From NCBI RefSeq assembly GCF_014284195.1, contig NZ_JACOGC010000002.1:744001-808000 (forward strand): a stretch of DNA of 64,000 nucleotides, in the 5' to 3' direction. Shown here piece after piece: positions 1 to 7,739 of the stretch. The position numbers were made by a program, and so were the translations under genes. The first letter of the stretch is position 1. Each line of letters begins with the position of its first letter. The DNA is from Cognatundibacterium griseum. GTDB taxonomy: Bacteria > Pseudomonadota > Gammaproteobacteria > Burkholderiales > Burkholderiaceae_D. The notes below the pieces were generated by a model. The model did no database searches and was not told the DNA's origin. It saw only the letters and a list, made by a program, of their open reading frames with translations.

Positions 1-1
1 C

Positions 2-538
2 AATACGGAAGCTTTTATCCGTGCAGCAAAAATCCTCACAGATCGTGAACCTAACTTACAGATCGTTGTGCCGATGGCTGGCAATGCGCAGCGCAGCTAT
101 TACATTCAGCTGGTAGTGGCAGCGAAACTGGAGGGTGTTCCAGTACTGCTGATTGATGGCCGCTCTCATACGGCGATTGCCGCAGCAGATGCAGTGTTGG
201 TGGCTTCTGGTACGGCATCTCTGGAAGTGGCTTTATTTAAAAAGCCAATGGTCATTGCGTATAAGATGATGGAAGCATCCTGGCAGATTCTCAAGCATAT
301 GGGGTATCAGCCATGGGTCGGGCTGCCAAATATTCTGGAAGGTGAATTTGTTGTTCCTGAATTTTTACAGTCAGCCGCCACGCCGGAAGCGATGGCAGAG
401 GCAATCTGGACGCAGTTAAATGATGATGTCTTGCAAAATAATCTGAAGGACAGATTTATGGCCATGCACCATACCCTGCTGAGAGATACTGCCGGCGTTT
501 CTGCGCAAGCTGTGCTGGACGTCATCGGTCAACGCTGA
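2..538 (+). CDS. lpxB: Lipid-A-disaccharide synthase, C-terminal part (cut by window edge)
   Basis: The reading frame is open from the left edge and gives about 178 residues of C-terminal sequence. LpxB is the peripheral inner-membrane GT-B glycosyltransferase that joins UDP-2,3-diacylglucosamine to lipid X, giving the tetraacyl disaccharide of lipid A. The visible part is the nucleotide-sugar-binding half: the SGTASLEVAL segment, the KPMVIAYK strand and the VGLPNIL stretch are characteristic of LpxB. The start lies outside the window. The protein ends normally at a TGA codon. A GC-rich hairpin follows the stop and then tatD begins. Identification rests on recognisable family motifs; length and N-terminus cannot be judged here. 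Confidence 0.93.
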   Translation, partial: NTEAFIRAAKILTDREPNLQIVVPMAGNAQRSYYIQLVVAAKLEGVPVLLIDGRSHTAIAAADAVLVASGTASLEVALFKKPMVIAYKMMEASWQILKHMGYQPWVGLPNILEGEFVVPEFLQSAATPEAMAEAIWTQLNDDVLQNNLKDRFMAMHHTLLRDTAGVSAQAVLDVIGQR

Positions 539-548
539 TCGTCATCTC

Positions 549-566
549 GCCGGACTTCTGTCCGGC
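549..566 (+). terminator. Hairpin after lpxB, possible weak terminator
   Basis: A perfect 7-bp stem (GCCGGAC / GTCCGGC) with a TTCT loop lies 11 bases after the lpxB stop. There is no clean T-run behind it, only a mixed stretch (CATCGTTTCTT) about 10 bases on. It could be an imperfect terminator or an RNA-stability hairpin between lpxB and tatD. Confidence 0.35.
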
Positions 567-629
567 TACTCATCGTTTCTTGGTCTGAGCACGCGCACAC
601 CAATTTTTGAATACACTGAATGGCCCGTT

Positions 630-1418
630 ATGTACGTTGATTCCCATTGCCACATTAATTTCCCTGAGCTTGCCATCCGTATGCCGGAAATTTTGCAGAA
701 AATGCAGGATAACGGCGTCAGTCATGCTTTGTGTGTATCGGTTGATTTACCCGATTTCCCGCAAGTGCTTGAACTGGCAGAGCGGTATCCTCACATTTAT
801 GCTTCCGTCGGCGTACATCCCGATTATGAAGATACGCCTGAACCGACTGCGGAGCAGCTTGTCGAACTGGCCCGGCATCCTAAAATCATCGCAATCGGAG
901 AAACCGGCCTGGATTATTTTCGCCTGAAGGGTGATCTGGAGTGGCAGCGTGGACGTTTTCGCCAGCATATCCGTGCTTCCCGCTTGAGTCGGAAACCACT
1001 GATCATCCATACCCGTTCCGCTGCTGAAGATACGATCCGCATCATGCAGGAAGAGGGGGCGGGAACGGATAATGGTGGTGTGGCCGGTGTCATGCATTGT
1101 TTTACAGAGTCTCTGGAGGTTGCGCTTGCCGCAGTGGAGATGGGGTTTTACATTTCTTTTTCCGGCATACTGACTTTTAAGAGTGCGAAAGATTTACAGG
1201 CAGTGGCAAAAGCTTTGCCTTTAAACAGAATCCTGATTGAAACTGATTCACCTTACTTGGCACCCGCACCGCATCGCGGGAAAATGAATGAGCCCGGATT
1301 TGTGCGCCATGTCGGTGAATTTCTCGCCGATCTTAAAGGCATTCCGGCGCATCAGGTACAGACCGTGACAACGCAGAATTTTTTTGATTTGTTTCAGTTC
1401 GCCCAGCGAGGATTGTGA
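630..1418 (+). CDS. tatD: TatD-family metal-dependent hydrolase / 3'-5' DNase
   Basis: This 262-residue protein has the usual TatD/YcfH length and the amidohydrolase TIM-barrel metal ligands. These are the HCH motif near residue 6 (VDSHCHINF), the GETGLDY motif near residue 90, a conserved HTR at about residue 129, a histidine in the MHCF segment near 156, and the ETDSPYLAP motif near 205. TatD proteins are cytoplasmic Mg-dependent 3'-5' DNases or deoxyribonucleases of the YcfH/TatD/YjjV group; the exact member is uncertain. The ATG at 630 is used because MYVDSHCH is the typical start, although no strong ribosome-binding site is visible. Its stop overlaps the start of the following ankyrin gene as TGATG, so the two are probably co-translated. 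Confidence 0.92.
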   Translation: MYVDSHCHINFPELAIRMPEILQKMQDNGVSHALCVSVDLPDFPQVLELAERYPHIYASVGVHPDYEDTPEPTAEQLVELARHPKIIAIGETGLDYFRLKGDLEWQRGRFRQHIRASRLSRKPLIIHTRSAAEDTIRIMQEEGAGTDNGGVAGVMHCFTESLEVALAAVEMGFYISFSGILTFKSAKDLQAVAKALPLNRILIETDSPYLAPAPHRGKMNEPGFVRHVGEFLADLKGIPAHQVQTVTTQNFFDLFQFAQRGL

Positions 1419-2077
1419 TGCTATCCCGTATCGCTTGCGTATTGCTGACCTTTTGTTTATGGCTGGGTTGCCCGACAGATTCGTATGCGGATTCTTATGC
1501 AGATTTTTTGTTTGCGATCCGTTTTAATGATGCAGAAACTGTTAAAAATTTTTTACAGCAAGGAATGGATGTTAACTCTGTGGAAGGCGAGCGCGGCGAA
1601 ACAATATTGATGATTGCATTGCGAGAAAAGGCAATGCGTGTGGTTGATGTATTGCTGCACACACCGGATATCAGGGTGGGAGCGAGAGCAAAAAATGGCG
1701 ATACCGCATTAATGATTGCCAGTTTTTTAGGGAATGCGGCGGCAGTTTCACAACTCATTGACGCAGGTGCGGAAGTGAATCAGCCGGGATGGACCGCATT
1801 GCATTATGCTGCGGCCAGTGGCAACACGGAAGTAGTCGCTATCTTGCTGGAACATTATGCCTACATCGATGCGGAGTCGCCGAATAAAACCACGCCTTTA
1901 ATGATGGCGGCGCGCTCCGGGCGGGCCGCCGTTTTCCATCTGTTACTGGATGAAGGTGCTGACCCGGATCTGAAAAATGACAAAGGCATGACGGCACTGG
2001 ATTTTGCAATTGAACAGGAGAGGCGTGATCTGATTGATATTTTGAAGGCAGGAAAAACGCATTCCTCCGGTAATTGA
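1418..2077 (+). CDS. Exported ankyrin-repeat protein
   Basis: The product is about 219 residues. A hydrophobic signal peptide (residues 1 to about 24, ending in an SYA-type cleavage site) is followed by roughly five ankyrin repeats, recognisable from phrases such as GETILMIALREKAM, GDTALMIASFLGN, GWTALHYAAASGN, TTPLMMAARSGR and GMTALDFAIEQ. The protein is therefore expected in the periplasm, where ankyrin repeats act as a protein-binding scaffold; the partner is unknown. The ATG at 1418 shares its A with the tatD stop codon; a GTG one codon earlier is an alternative. In related betaproteobacteria an ankyrin protein follows tatD (from memory), which supports the pairing. The gene ends in a 10-bp tandem duplication (2075–2094) that includes its stop codon. 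Confidence 0.88.
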   Translation: MLSRIACVLLTFCLWLGCPTDSYADSYADFLFAIRFNDAETVKNFLQQGMDVNSVEGERGETILMIALREKAMRVVDVLLHTPDIRVGARAKNGDTALMIASFLGNAAAVSQLIDAGAEVNQPGWTALHYAAASGNTEVVAILLEHYAYIDAESPNKTTPLMMAARSGRAAVFHLLLDEGADPDLKNDKGMTALDFAIEQERRDLIDILKAGKTHSSGN

Positions 2078-2494
2078 TACACGATGATACACGATGTTTT
2101 GCCCCGACACATTCATCCTGAAATTTTTTATAAATTCCGCGACGCAGCATATTGTGAGCAGATAGCTCCCTGTGTTAGAGTGCGGACTTCATCATTTCGG
2201 AGTTGATTCTGTGGACAGTTATAGTTGTAGATTATCTTCTAATTACAACATGGCAATGTAAAGCAGAAACTCTGCTACTACCTTGCCAGACGGCGGGGAG
2301 TAGTTCCAAACAGCATTCGCTGACTTCCTACTTATCCAATCACTTTTCAGATTCAATGCAGGTAATAATTACGGCATTGAGTGTGAGCAGACGTATGCAA
2401 TTGTTTCGCCTGACAGGCATCAACAGCAGGGGAGGTCGTTTGTTAAGTTTTATTTTATTTATTTCCGGATCAGTCGTTACCTGGGAGATCGTCA
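2078..2494. other. Intergenic leader with RNA hairpin, no convincing gene
   Basis: About 417 bases separate the ankyrin gene from the ABC permease. The first bases hold a tandem 10-mer repeat (2075–2094). At 2224–2249 there is a 10-bp hairpin with one bulged G (GTTGTA-G-ATTA / TAAT-TACAAC) and a TCTTC loop. A looser inverted repeat (CTACT…AGTAG) follows near 2274–2303. A 99-codon open frame at 2203–2502 starts with TTG and has no protein-like features. The stretch is best read as a long structured 5' leader of the transporter. It does not match any riboswitch I can recognise. Confidence 0.5.
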
Positions 2495-4228
2495 ATGTTT
2501 GAATTATTTAAACTTCAAACGGGTGAGGAACCACGGGAAGACACAGGCCCAAACCGCTGGGACTGGGCATTATTACCTTTGATTCTTGCGTTGCTGAGTG
2601 TATTTGCCTTTGCAGCAATGCAGATGAGTCGGCCTTTTCTGGTCGGAGAAGCATTGCAAGTGTCGTTGGATCCGTTTCATTTGCCTTATTATCTTCTGCG
2701 CACCATTCTCCGGATGTTTACTGCGCTTGGATTTTCTTTACTGTTCAGTCTGATTTTTGCTGCTGTGGCTGTGAAATATGCCGCAGCTGAAAAGATCATG
2801 ATTCCTGCACTGGACATTTTGCAGTCCGTCCCAATTCTCGGTTTTCAGGCGATTGCGATTGCACCATTCATTGCGCTGTTTCCGGGAAATTTACTGGGCG
2901 TGGAGTGTGCCGCTATTTTTGCGATATTCACTTCCCAGGCCTGGAATATGGCGTTCAGCTTATACCAGTCGATGCGGAATGTGCCTTCTGAATTAGCGGA
3001 AGCGGCACATATTTTCCGGTTGTCGGGATGGCAGCGGTTTTGGCGTCTTGAGTTGCCCTTTGCGATGCCTGGACTGTTATGGAACATGATGATGTCCATG
3101 TCCGGAGGATGGTTTTTCCTGGTGGCTGCAGAGGCGATTTCCGTCGCTGGTCAGGACATCAAGTTGCCAGGGATTGGTTCTTATATTGCCGTTGCCATTG
3201 AAGCGAAAAATGGACCGGCAATTGCCTGGGCAATCGCCGCCATGCTGACCGGAATTCTGTTGTATGACCAACTGTTTTTCCGTCCATTGCTGGCCTGGGC
3301 AGATAAATTCCGCTTTGAGGAATCTCAGGGGGAAACAGCACAACAATCGTGGTTGCTGGACTGGATGCGCAACAGCCGCTGGGTACGCGGATGGACAGAG
3401 AAATTCTGGAGTCGTTTAGGACGTGTGCTCGGCTGGTTTAGTGTCCATCATGACGGTACTTCTGAAAAAGCGAGGAAAAAACTCGTCAGTCCTTTCTGGT
3501 CCCGTTTATGGGATACAGGCTTGATCCTGATAACGCTGCTGGCTATTTATCGCTTGATAAGTTTCATTCACAGTGATGTCGGCTGGCACGAAGCCTTGCA
3601 CGTCGTCGGGCTCGGATTCATCACATTGTTGCGGGTAATGTTGCTGATCGGACTGGCATCGCTTGTCTGGGTGCCGATTGCGGTGTGGATCGGTTTGCGC
3701 CCTCAGTATTCCCAACAGGTGCAGGCGGTTGCGCAGTTTTTGGCTGCCTTTCCAGTCAATCTCATGTTTCCGCTGGTAGTGTTTGTGATGCTGGCACTGG
3801 ATCTTTCACCGAACATCTGGCTCAGCCCGTTGATGGTTTTTGGTACCCAGTGGTATATCTTGTTTAATGTGGTTGCCGGGGCATCGACGATTCCGAATGA
3901 GCTTCGTCTGGCTGCAGACAATCTGGGGCTGAGTGGCTGGCTGAAATGGAAACGTGTTTATCTGCCGGCGATTTTCCCCAGTTTTATTACGGGTGCCATC
4001 ACAGCGAGCGGTGGTTCCTGGAACGCCAGTATCGTTGCAGAATATGTGACCTGGGGTAAAACGACTCTGGTGGCTGATGGGCTTGGAAGTTATATCAAAC
4101 AGATGACCGAGGCCGGAGATTTTCACCGTATTGCACTGGGTATCGGAATCATGTGTATTTTTGTGACCTTATTGAATCGCTTTTTCTGGCGCAAACTGTA
4201 TTTGCTGGCAGAGGATCATATTCGCTGA
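2495..4228 (+). CDS. Anion-type ABC transporter, duplicated (fused) permease
   Basis: This 577-residue inner-membrane protein contains two binding-protein-dependent permease domains in one chain, separated by a basic cytoplasmic linker (about residues 275–335). Each half carries its own ATPase-contact EAA loop: ELAEAAHIFRLSGW…ELPFAMPG around residues 167–193, and LRLAADNLGLSGW…YLPAIFP around 471–495. This is the arrangement of the duplicated permease family described for anion (nitrate/sulfonate/taurine-like) importers. The start at 2495 is well supported by GGGAG seven bases upstream. The ATPase gene follows 95 bases downstream. No periplasmic binding-protein gene lies next to it, so the substrate is unknown; nitrate, sulfonate or another small anion is inference from the family. 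Confidence 0.88.
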   Translation: MFELFKLQTGEEPREDTGPNRWDWALLPLILALLSVFAFAAMQMSRPFLVGEALQVSLDPFHLPYYLLRTILRMFTALGFSLLFSLIFAAVAVKYAAAEKIMIPALDILQSVPILGFQAIAIAPFIALFPGNLLGVECAAIFAIFTSQAWNMAFSLYQSMRNVPSELAEAAHIFRLSGWQRFWRLELPFAMPGLLWNMMMSMSGGWFFLVAAEAISVAGQDIKLPGIGSYIAVAIEAKNGPAIAWAIAAMLTGILLYDQLFFRPLLAWADKFRFEESQGETAQQSWLLDWMRNSRWVRGWTEKFWSRLGRVLGWFSVHHDGTSEKARKKLVSPFWSRLWDTGLILITLLAIYRLISFIHSDVGWHEALHVVGLGFITLLRVMLLIGLASLVWVPIAVWIGLRPQYSQQVQAVAQFLAAFPVNLMFPLVVFVMLALDLSPNIWLSPLMVFGTQWYILFNVVAGASTIPNELRLAADNLGLSGWLKWKRVYLPAIFPSFITGAITASGGSWNASIVAEYVTWGKTTLVADGLGSYIKQMTEAGDFHRIALGIGIMCIFVTLLNRFFWRKLYLLAEDHIR

Positions 4229-4277
4229 CCGGCATGCCCTCCCGCTAGTGCGTGCTGATTGTATTATCAAAATAATG

Positions 4278-4312
4278 AGACTGACGATGGCCGAAGCCGG
4301 CAGAGTCAGTCT
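4278..4312 (+). other. Intercistronic hairpin before the ABC ATPase
   Basis: A perfect 8-bp stem (AGACTGAC / GTCAGTCT) encloses a second small stem (GGC-CGAA-GCC). It ends immediately before the GGAGA ribosome-binding site of the ATPase gene. The position suggests an RNA element setting permease-to-ATPase ratio or mRNA stability. There is no T-run, so it is not an intrinsic terminator. Confidence 0.45.
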
Positions 4313-4323
4313 GGAGAATACCG

Positions 4324-5625
4324 ATGACACAGAATTTACTGATTGACCTGAATCAGGTTGCTAAATCTTTCAAAGCCGCTGATGGCAAATCCCGCCTGAT
4401 TCTGGACAAAGTGGATTTCCAGCTGAAAGAAGGTGAAATTGTTGCTCTGCTTGGCAAGTCTGGCTCAGGTAAGTCGACATTGCTGCGCATCATGGCTGGA
4501 TTGATTCCTGCCGATAAAGGGCGGGTAGCCTATCGTGATCAGCATATCTACGGGCCGGTGGCTGGCGTGGCCATGGTGTTTCAGTCTTTTGCCTTGTTTC
4601 CGTGGCTGACTGTCCAGCAGAATGTGGAGCTTGGACTGGAGGCGCAGGGCGTGCCTGCAGACGAGCGTGAACAACGGGCAGATGCTGTGTTGGAGCTGAT
4701 TGGTCTGGCTGGCTTTGGCGGCGCGTTGCCGAGGGAGTTATCCGGCGGTATGAAGCAGCGTGTTGGTATCGCCCGCGCTCTGGTAACAAATCCGGATATT
4801 TTACTGATGGACGAAGCCTTTTCCGCACTGGATGTGCTGACCGGCGAAACGCTGCGGAATGACATGCTGGATTTGTGGGAAGAGAAAAAGATTTCGACCA
4901 AGGGAATTCTGATCGTTTCTCATAATATTGAAGAGGCGGTCATGATGGCGGACCGGATCATTATTCTTTCCAGTGACCCTGGAACTGTCCGCTGTGAAGT
5001 CAAGATTGATTTGCCGCGCCCACGCCATGTTGAAGCTGTCGAAGTCCGTGCCTTGATGGATGAAATTTATGGTCTGATGACAATGCGGCATACACATGAA
5101 GCGGCTTCGGATGCGCCGAATACACGGCATATCGGTTATCGCCTGCCTGATACCGACGTCAGTCGTATTGAAGCGGTGCTGGACATGATTGCCGAAGCGC
5201 CGTTCAATGGACGTGCTGACTTACCGCAACTGGCAGAGGAGGCCGAATTATCGGATGAAGAATTGTTCCCGACTTATGAGGCGCTGAGCCTGCTTGGATT
5301 TGCGGTACTTGAAAAAGGTGACATTATTCTGTCTGCGCTGGGTAAAAAATATTATGAGGCGGAACAGGCTGAGAAGCAGGAGCTATTCGGGCAGCAGTTG
5401 TTGATTCATGTGCCACTGGCATCGCATATCCGAAATAATCTGGAAATCGAAGATAGCGGCAGCCTGTCAGAGCAGCCACTGCTTGAAATGCTGGAGGAGT
5501 TTCTGAAGGCGGATGAAGCCAAGCGTGTGCTTGAGGTGGCAATTGAGTGGGGGCGTTATGGTGAAGTATATGAATACGACTACCACACCGGACGACTCAA
5601 ATTGCCGGAAGCCAGCGAAGAGTAA
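4324..5625 (+). CDS. ABC transporter ATP-binding protein with C-terminal AAA-associated domain
   Basis: The 433-residue protein powers the fused permease encoded just upstream. Residues 1 to about 250 form a nitrate/sulfonate/taurine-type ATPase with Walker A GKSGSGKST (44–52), Q-loop FQSFALFPW, signature LSGGMKQR (about 139), Walker B ILLMDEAFSALD (about 159) and the H-loop in IVSHNIEEAV. The remaining ~170 residues are an acidic C-terminal extension of the AAA-associated type found in this subgroup and probably regulatory. The ATG is preceded by GGAGA at 4313–4317. The operon is permease then ATPase, with an RNA hairpin in between. The substrate cannot be told from the sequence. Confidence 0.9.
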   Translation: MTQNLLIDLNQVAKSFKAADGKSRLILDKVDFQLKEGEIVALLGKSGSGKSTLLRIMAGLIPADKGRVAYRDQHIYGPVAGVAMVFQSFALFPWLTVQQNVELGLEAQGVPADEREQRADAVLELIGLAGFGGALPRELSGGMKQRVGIARALVTNPDILLMDEAFSALDVLTGETLRNDMLDLWEEKKISTKGILIVSHNIEEAVMMADRIIILSSDPGTVRCEVKIDLPRPRHVEAVEVRALMDEIYGLMTMRHTHEAASDAPNTRHIGYRLPDTDVSRIEAVLDMIAEAPFNGRADLPQLAEEAELSDEELFPTYEALSLLGFAVLEKGDIILSALGKKYYEAEQAEKQELFGQQLLIHVPLASHIRNNLEIEDSGSLSEQPLLEMLEEFLKADEAKRVLEVAIEWGRYGEVYEYDYHTGRLKLPEASEE

Positions 5626-5792
5626 GTGAGTTTCTCTCGGGAGAGATGATTCTTCTGACCGGCTGCGTATGGCGTCGAATCAAATGACAGGAGTTTTTAA
5701 CTGTAATCTCTATTGGGTTCTGGCTAATACCAGAAACAGGTCAGGATTCCTCTGAAGGTGTGGCCAAAGCGGAGAGTGCTGATTACTATGCT

Positions 5793-5823
5793 GAAACAAA
5801 ATGGCATCCTTGCGGATGCCATT
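5793..5823 (-). terminator. Intrinsic terminator of the UspA gene
   Basis: A 10-bp perfect stem (AATGGCATCC / GGATGCCATT) with a TTGC loop is followed, when read on the minus strand, by TTTTGTTT. It lies 30 bases after the stop of the minus-strand universal stress gene and faces that gene. Confidence 0.7.
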
Positions 5824-5852
5824 CGATTGTTTCCGGTATTAAAAATATGGTG

Positions 5853-6692
5853 TTAATGGGACATGAATACCGGAATGGTCATGCTCTCCAGGATGGTTCT
5901 GGTCACACCGCCCATGATCATTTCCCTGAAGCGTGAATGGCCGTAGCCGCCCATGACCAGCAGATCACTGTCGAGGTCGTGCGCAAGCGAGAGGAGCGCG
6001 TTGCCGATGTCCGTGGATGTTTTGTGAACAGATACTTCCACCTTGATTCCATGTCTTGCCAGATAAAGTGCGATATCTGCCCCAGGTTGTTCACCATGTG
6101 CATCAGGAATGGATTTAGGGTTGAAAATAGCAATCTGGACCAGGTCTGCCTGTTTCAGCAGGGGCAGCGCATCTGTTAATGCACGCGTAGCCTCGCGACT
6201 GGCATCCCAGGAAATCAGGGGGCGTTTGGCAATCGTCTTGAATTCACCCGCATAAGGAATAATCAGAACGGGGCGGCCTGAATTCATGACGATGTATTCA
6301 GGAAAATCGGGCAGGACAGATGGCGAAGGTTCTTCGCGATTTGTCTGGCCAATCACAACGAGATCACTGTATCTCGCCTGCAGGCCGATCCCGCCACCAG
6401 CCTCATCGTTTGCGATCATACTTTCATAAGAACTGACACCGATTTTTTCGGCACTGGCATTAAATTGCGCAACGGCTTTTTCTGCACGTTCTTTCAGAAA
6501 GTTCAGGTGAATTGTCAGATTCGGGTCGCTGGCACTGATGTTACCGTCCTGGTAAATGAAGCGGGATACACCGGTCACAGCAGTTCCGATCAGGTGGGCG
6601 CTCTCTGCTTTTGCTATATCTGCGGCGATTTGGACTCTGAGTTCTGAACGCGCAGATTCATCTACGTGTACCAGTACGGTTTTGTATGCCAT
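5853..6692 (-). CDS. Tandem-domain universal stress protein
   Basis: At 279 residues this is twice the size of a single USP domain. It has one domain at the N-terminus (YKTVLVHVDES opening, about 1–145) and a second at the C-terminus (about 155–279). The C-terminal domain carries the ATP-binding pattern G-2x-G-9x-G-(S/T) in the GGYGHSRFREMIMGGVTRT stretch, and the N-terminal half has a degenerate version. Universal stress proteins are cytoplasmic and help survival in starvation, oxygen limitation or oxidative stress. It lies downstream of the FNR-like regulator on the same strand, 130 bases away, with its own terminator, so it may be expressed both separately and as read-through. A half FNR site (TTGAT at 6784) lies upstream but is not a full box. 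Confidence 0.9.
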   Translation of the reverse strand: MAYKTVLVHVDESARSELRVQIAADIAKAESAHLIGTAVTGVSRFIYQDGNISASDPNLTIHLNFLKERAEKAVAQFNASAEKIGVSSYESMIANDEAGGGIGLQARYSDLVVIGQTNREEPSPSVLPDFPEYIVMNSGRPVLIIPYAGEFKTIAKRPLISWDASREATRALTDALPLLKQADLVQIAIFNPKSIPDAHGEQPGADIALYLARHGIKVEVSVHKTSTDIGNALLSLAHDLDSDLLVMGGYGHSRFREMIMGGVTRTILESMTIPVFMSH

Positions 6693-6822
6693 GTCATTGC
6701 TCCTGTTGAGTTTTTCTCTACGAAAACAATCTGTTTCACTAAACGAAAGATGCGGATTTCCCTGAAATTGCTCTGACTATTTCTTGATGAGAAATTTCAG
6801 CAGCGAGTTTAGCTTAATTTTC

Positions 6823-7716
6823 TCATGCCGCGACAACAGTTTCATTGCTCCATTGAGGCAATAATTTTTTCCCCACCAGAACGGATACCTTTTCAGTGAC
6901 TTTTTCAGTGACCTTGCTTCTTGCCTTTGCCGGAGGCAGGCGACGCAGCGTCTTTAACGCATTCGTATCCAGTAAGCAGATTTCACGCTGATCTACGCTG
7001 ATGAACCCCATTTCATTAAATGCGGATAAGGTACGGCTGACGGTTTCCAGTGTCAGACCGAGGTAGCTGCCTATTTCATGACGTGTCATACGCAGATTGA
7101 AGCATTTGCCTGAATAGCCGAGTTGGCTGAAACTCTCACCCAGACTGGTCAGGAAGCGGGCAACCTTGGCTTCTGCACTCAGTGCGCTCAGCATGCCGAT
7201 CATGGATTGTTCGCGCACCAGTTCCCGGCTCATGACGCCGTACATCGCATTTTCCAGCTCAGGGTAGGTGCGCCCCATCGCTGCAAATGTTTTGTAGGGC
7301 AGCAAAATGATGTCGCAGTCGGATAGGGCCACTGCCTCTGATGCGTGGTGCTGATTGTGAATGCCGTCGATGCCGAGTAAGTCGCCTTTCATCGGGAAAC
7401 TCAGCACTTGCTCATTACCATATTCGTCAATCAGCACAGTTTTCAAAAAGCCGGAGTTCACAATATAAAGTGAGTCGAAATCCTGACCGATAGTATGAAC
7501 GCGTTGACCGGCTTTGAAACGTACATGCTGAAACAGTGCTTCTTCTTCGCCTGAACATGCCGGGGCAGGTATGTGCAGCAGTTCACAGATCTCGCGCAAA
7601 TTTGACCACAGGTTGCCGTGGCAACGCCATCCAGCCTCATTGGAGACTGTGACGGGTAAATTTTTTACCATAACATGTGGGTTCGTATGGCGGGATGTGT
7701 GAAGAGCGGTAGTCAT
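6823..7716 (-). CDS. Crp/Fnr-family transcriptional regulator with FNR-type DNA recognition
   Basis: The 297-residue protein has a cyclic-nucleotide-binding-like β-roll (about 60–150), a dimer helix and a winged helix. The recognition helix (LETVSRTLSAF) keeps the E-x-x-S-R residues of FNR that read TTGAT. However, the four FNR iron–sulfur ligands are not present in the usual pattern. The cysteines sit at 32, 44, 54 and 134, and the position equivalent to E. coli Cys122 aligns with a hydrophobic residue. It may therefore resemble cluster-free FixK/DNR-type members, or use another signal. The start is secure: AGGAG lies six bases before the ATG. The gene follows a receiver-only response regulator by 23 bases, so the two are probably co-transcribed. 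The C-terminus contains a short repeat (VTEKVTEKV) from a duplicated 12-mer and a basic tail. Confidence 0.88.
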   Translation of the reverse strand: MTTALHTSRHTNPHVMVKNLPVTVSNEAGWRCHGNLWSNLREICELLHIPAPACSGEEEALFQHVRFKAGQRVHTIGQDFDSLYIVNSGFLKTVLIDEYGNEQVLSFPMKGDLLGIDGIHNQHHASEAVALSDCDIILLPYKTFAAMGRTYPELENAMYGVMSRELVREQSMIGMLSALSAEAKVARFLTSLGESFSQLGYSGKCFNLRMTRHEIGSYLGLTLETVSRTLSAFNEMGFISVDQREICLLDTNALKTLRRLPPAKARSKVTEKVTEKVSVLVGKKLLPQWSNETVVAA

Positions 7717-7739
7717 AGAAGTCTCCTGGGGAGGAAAGA

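Noticed and set aside
2203-2502. A 99-codon plus-strand frame before the ABC permease
   Set aside because: TTG start, no ribosome site, irregular composition and no recognisable domain; it overlaps a hairpin-rich leader.
5630-5660. TCTCTC…GAGAGA repeat after the ABC ATPase as terminator
   Set aside because: Short six-base stem without a proper T-run; not convincing.
6784-6797. Possible FNR box before the tandem universal stress gene
   Set aside because: Only one half (TTGAT) is present; the other half matches at one of five positions.
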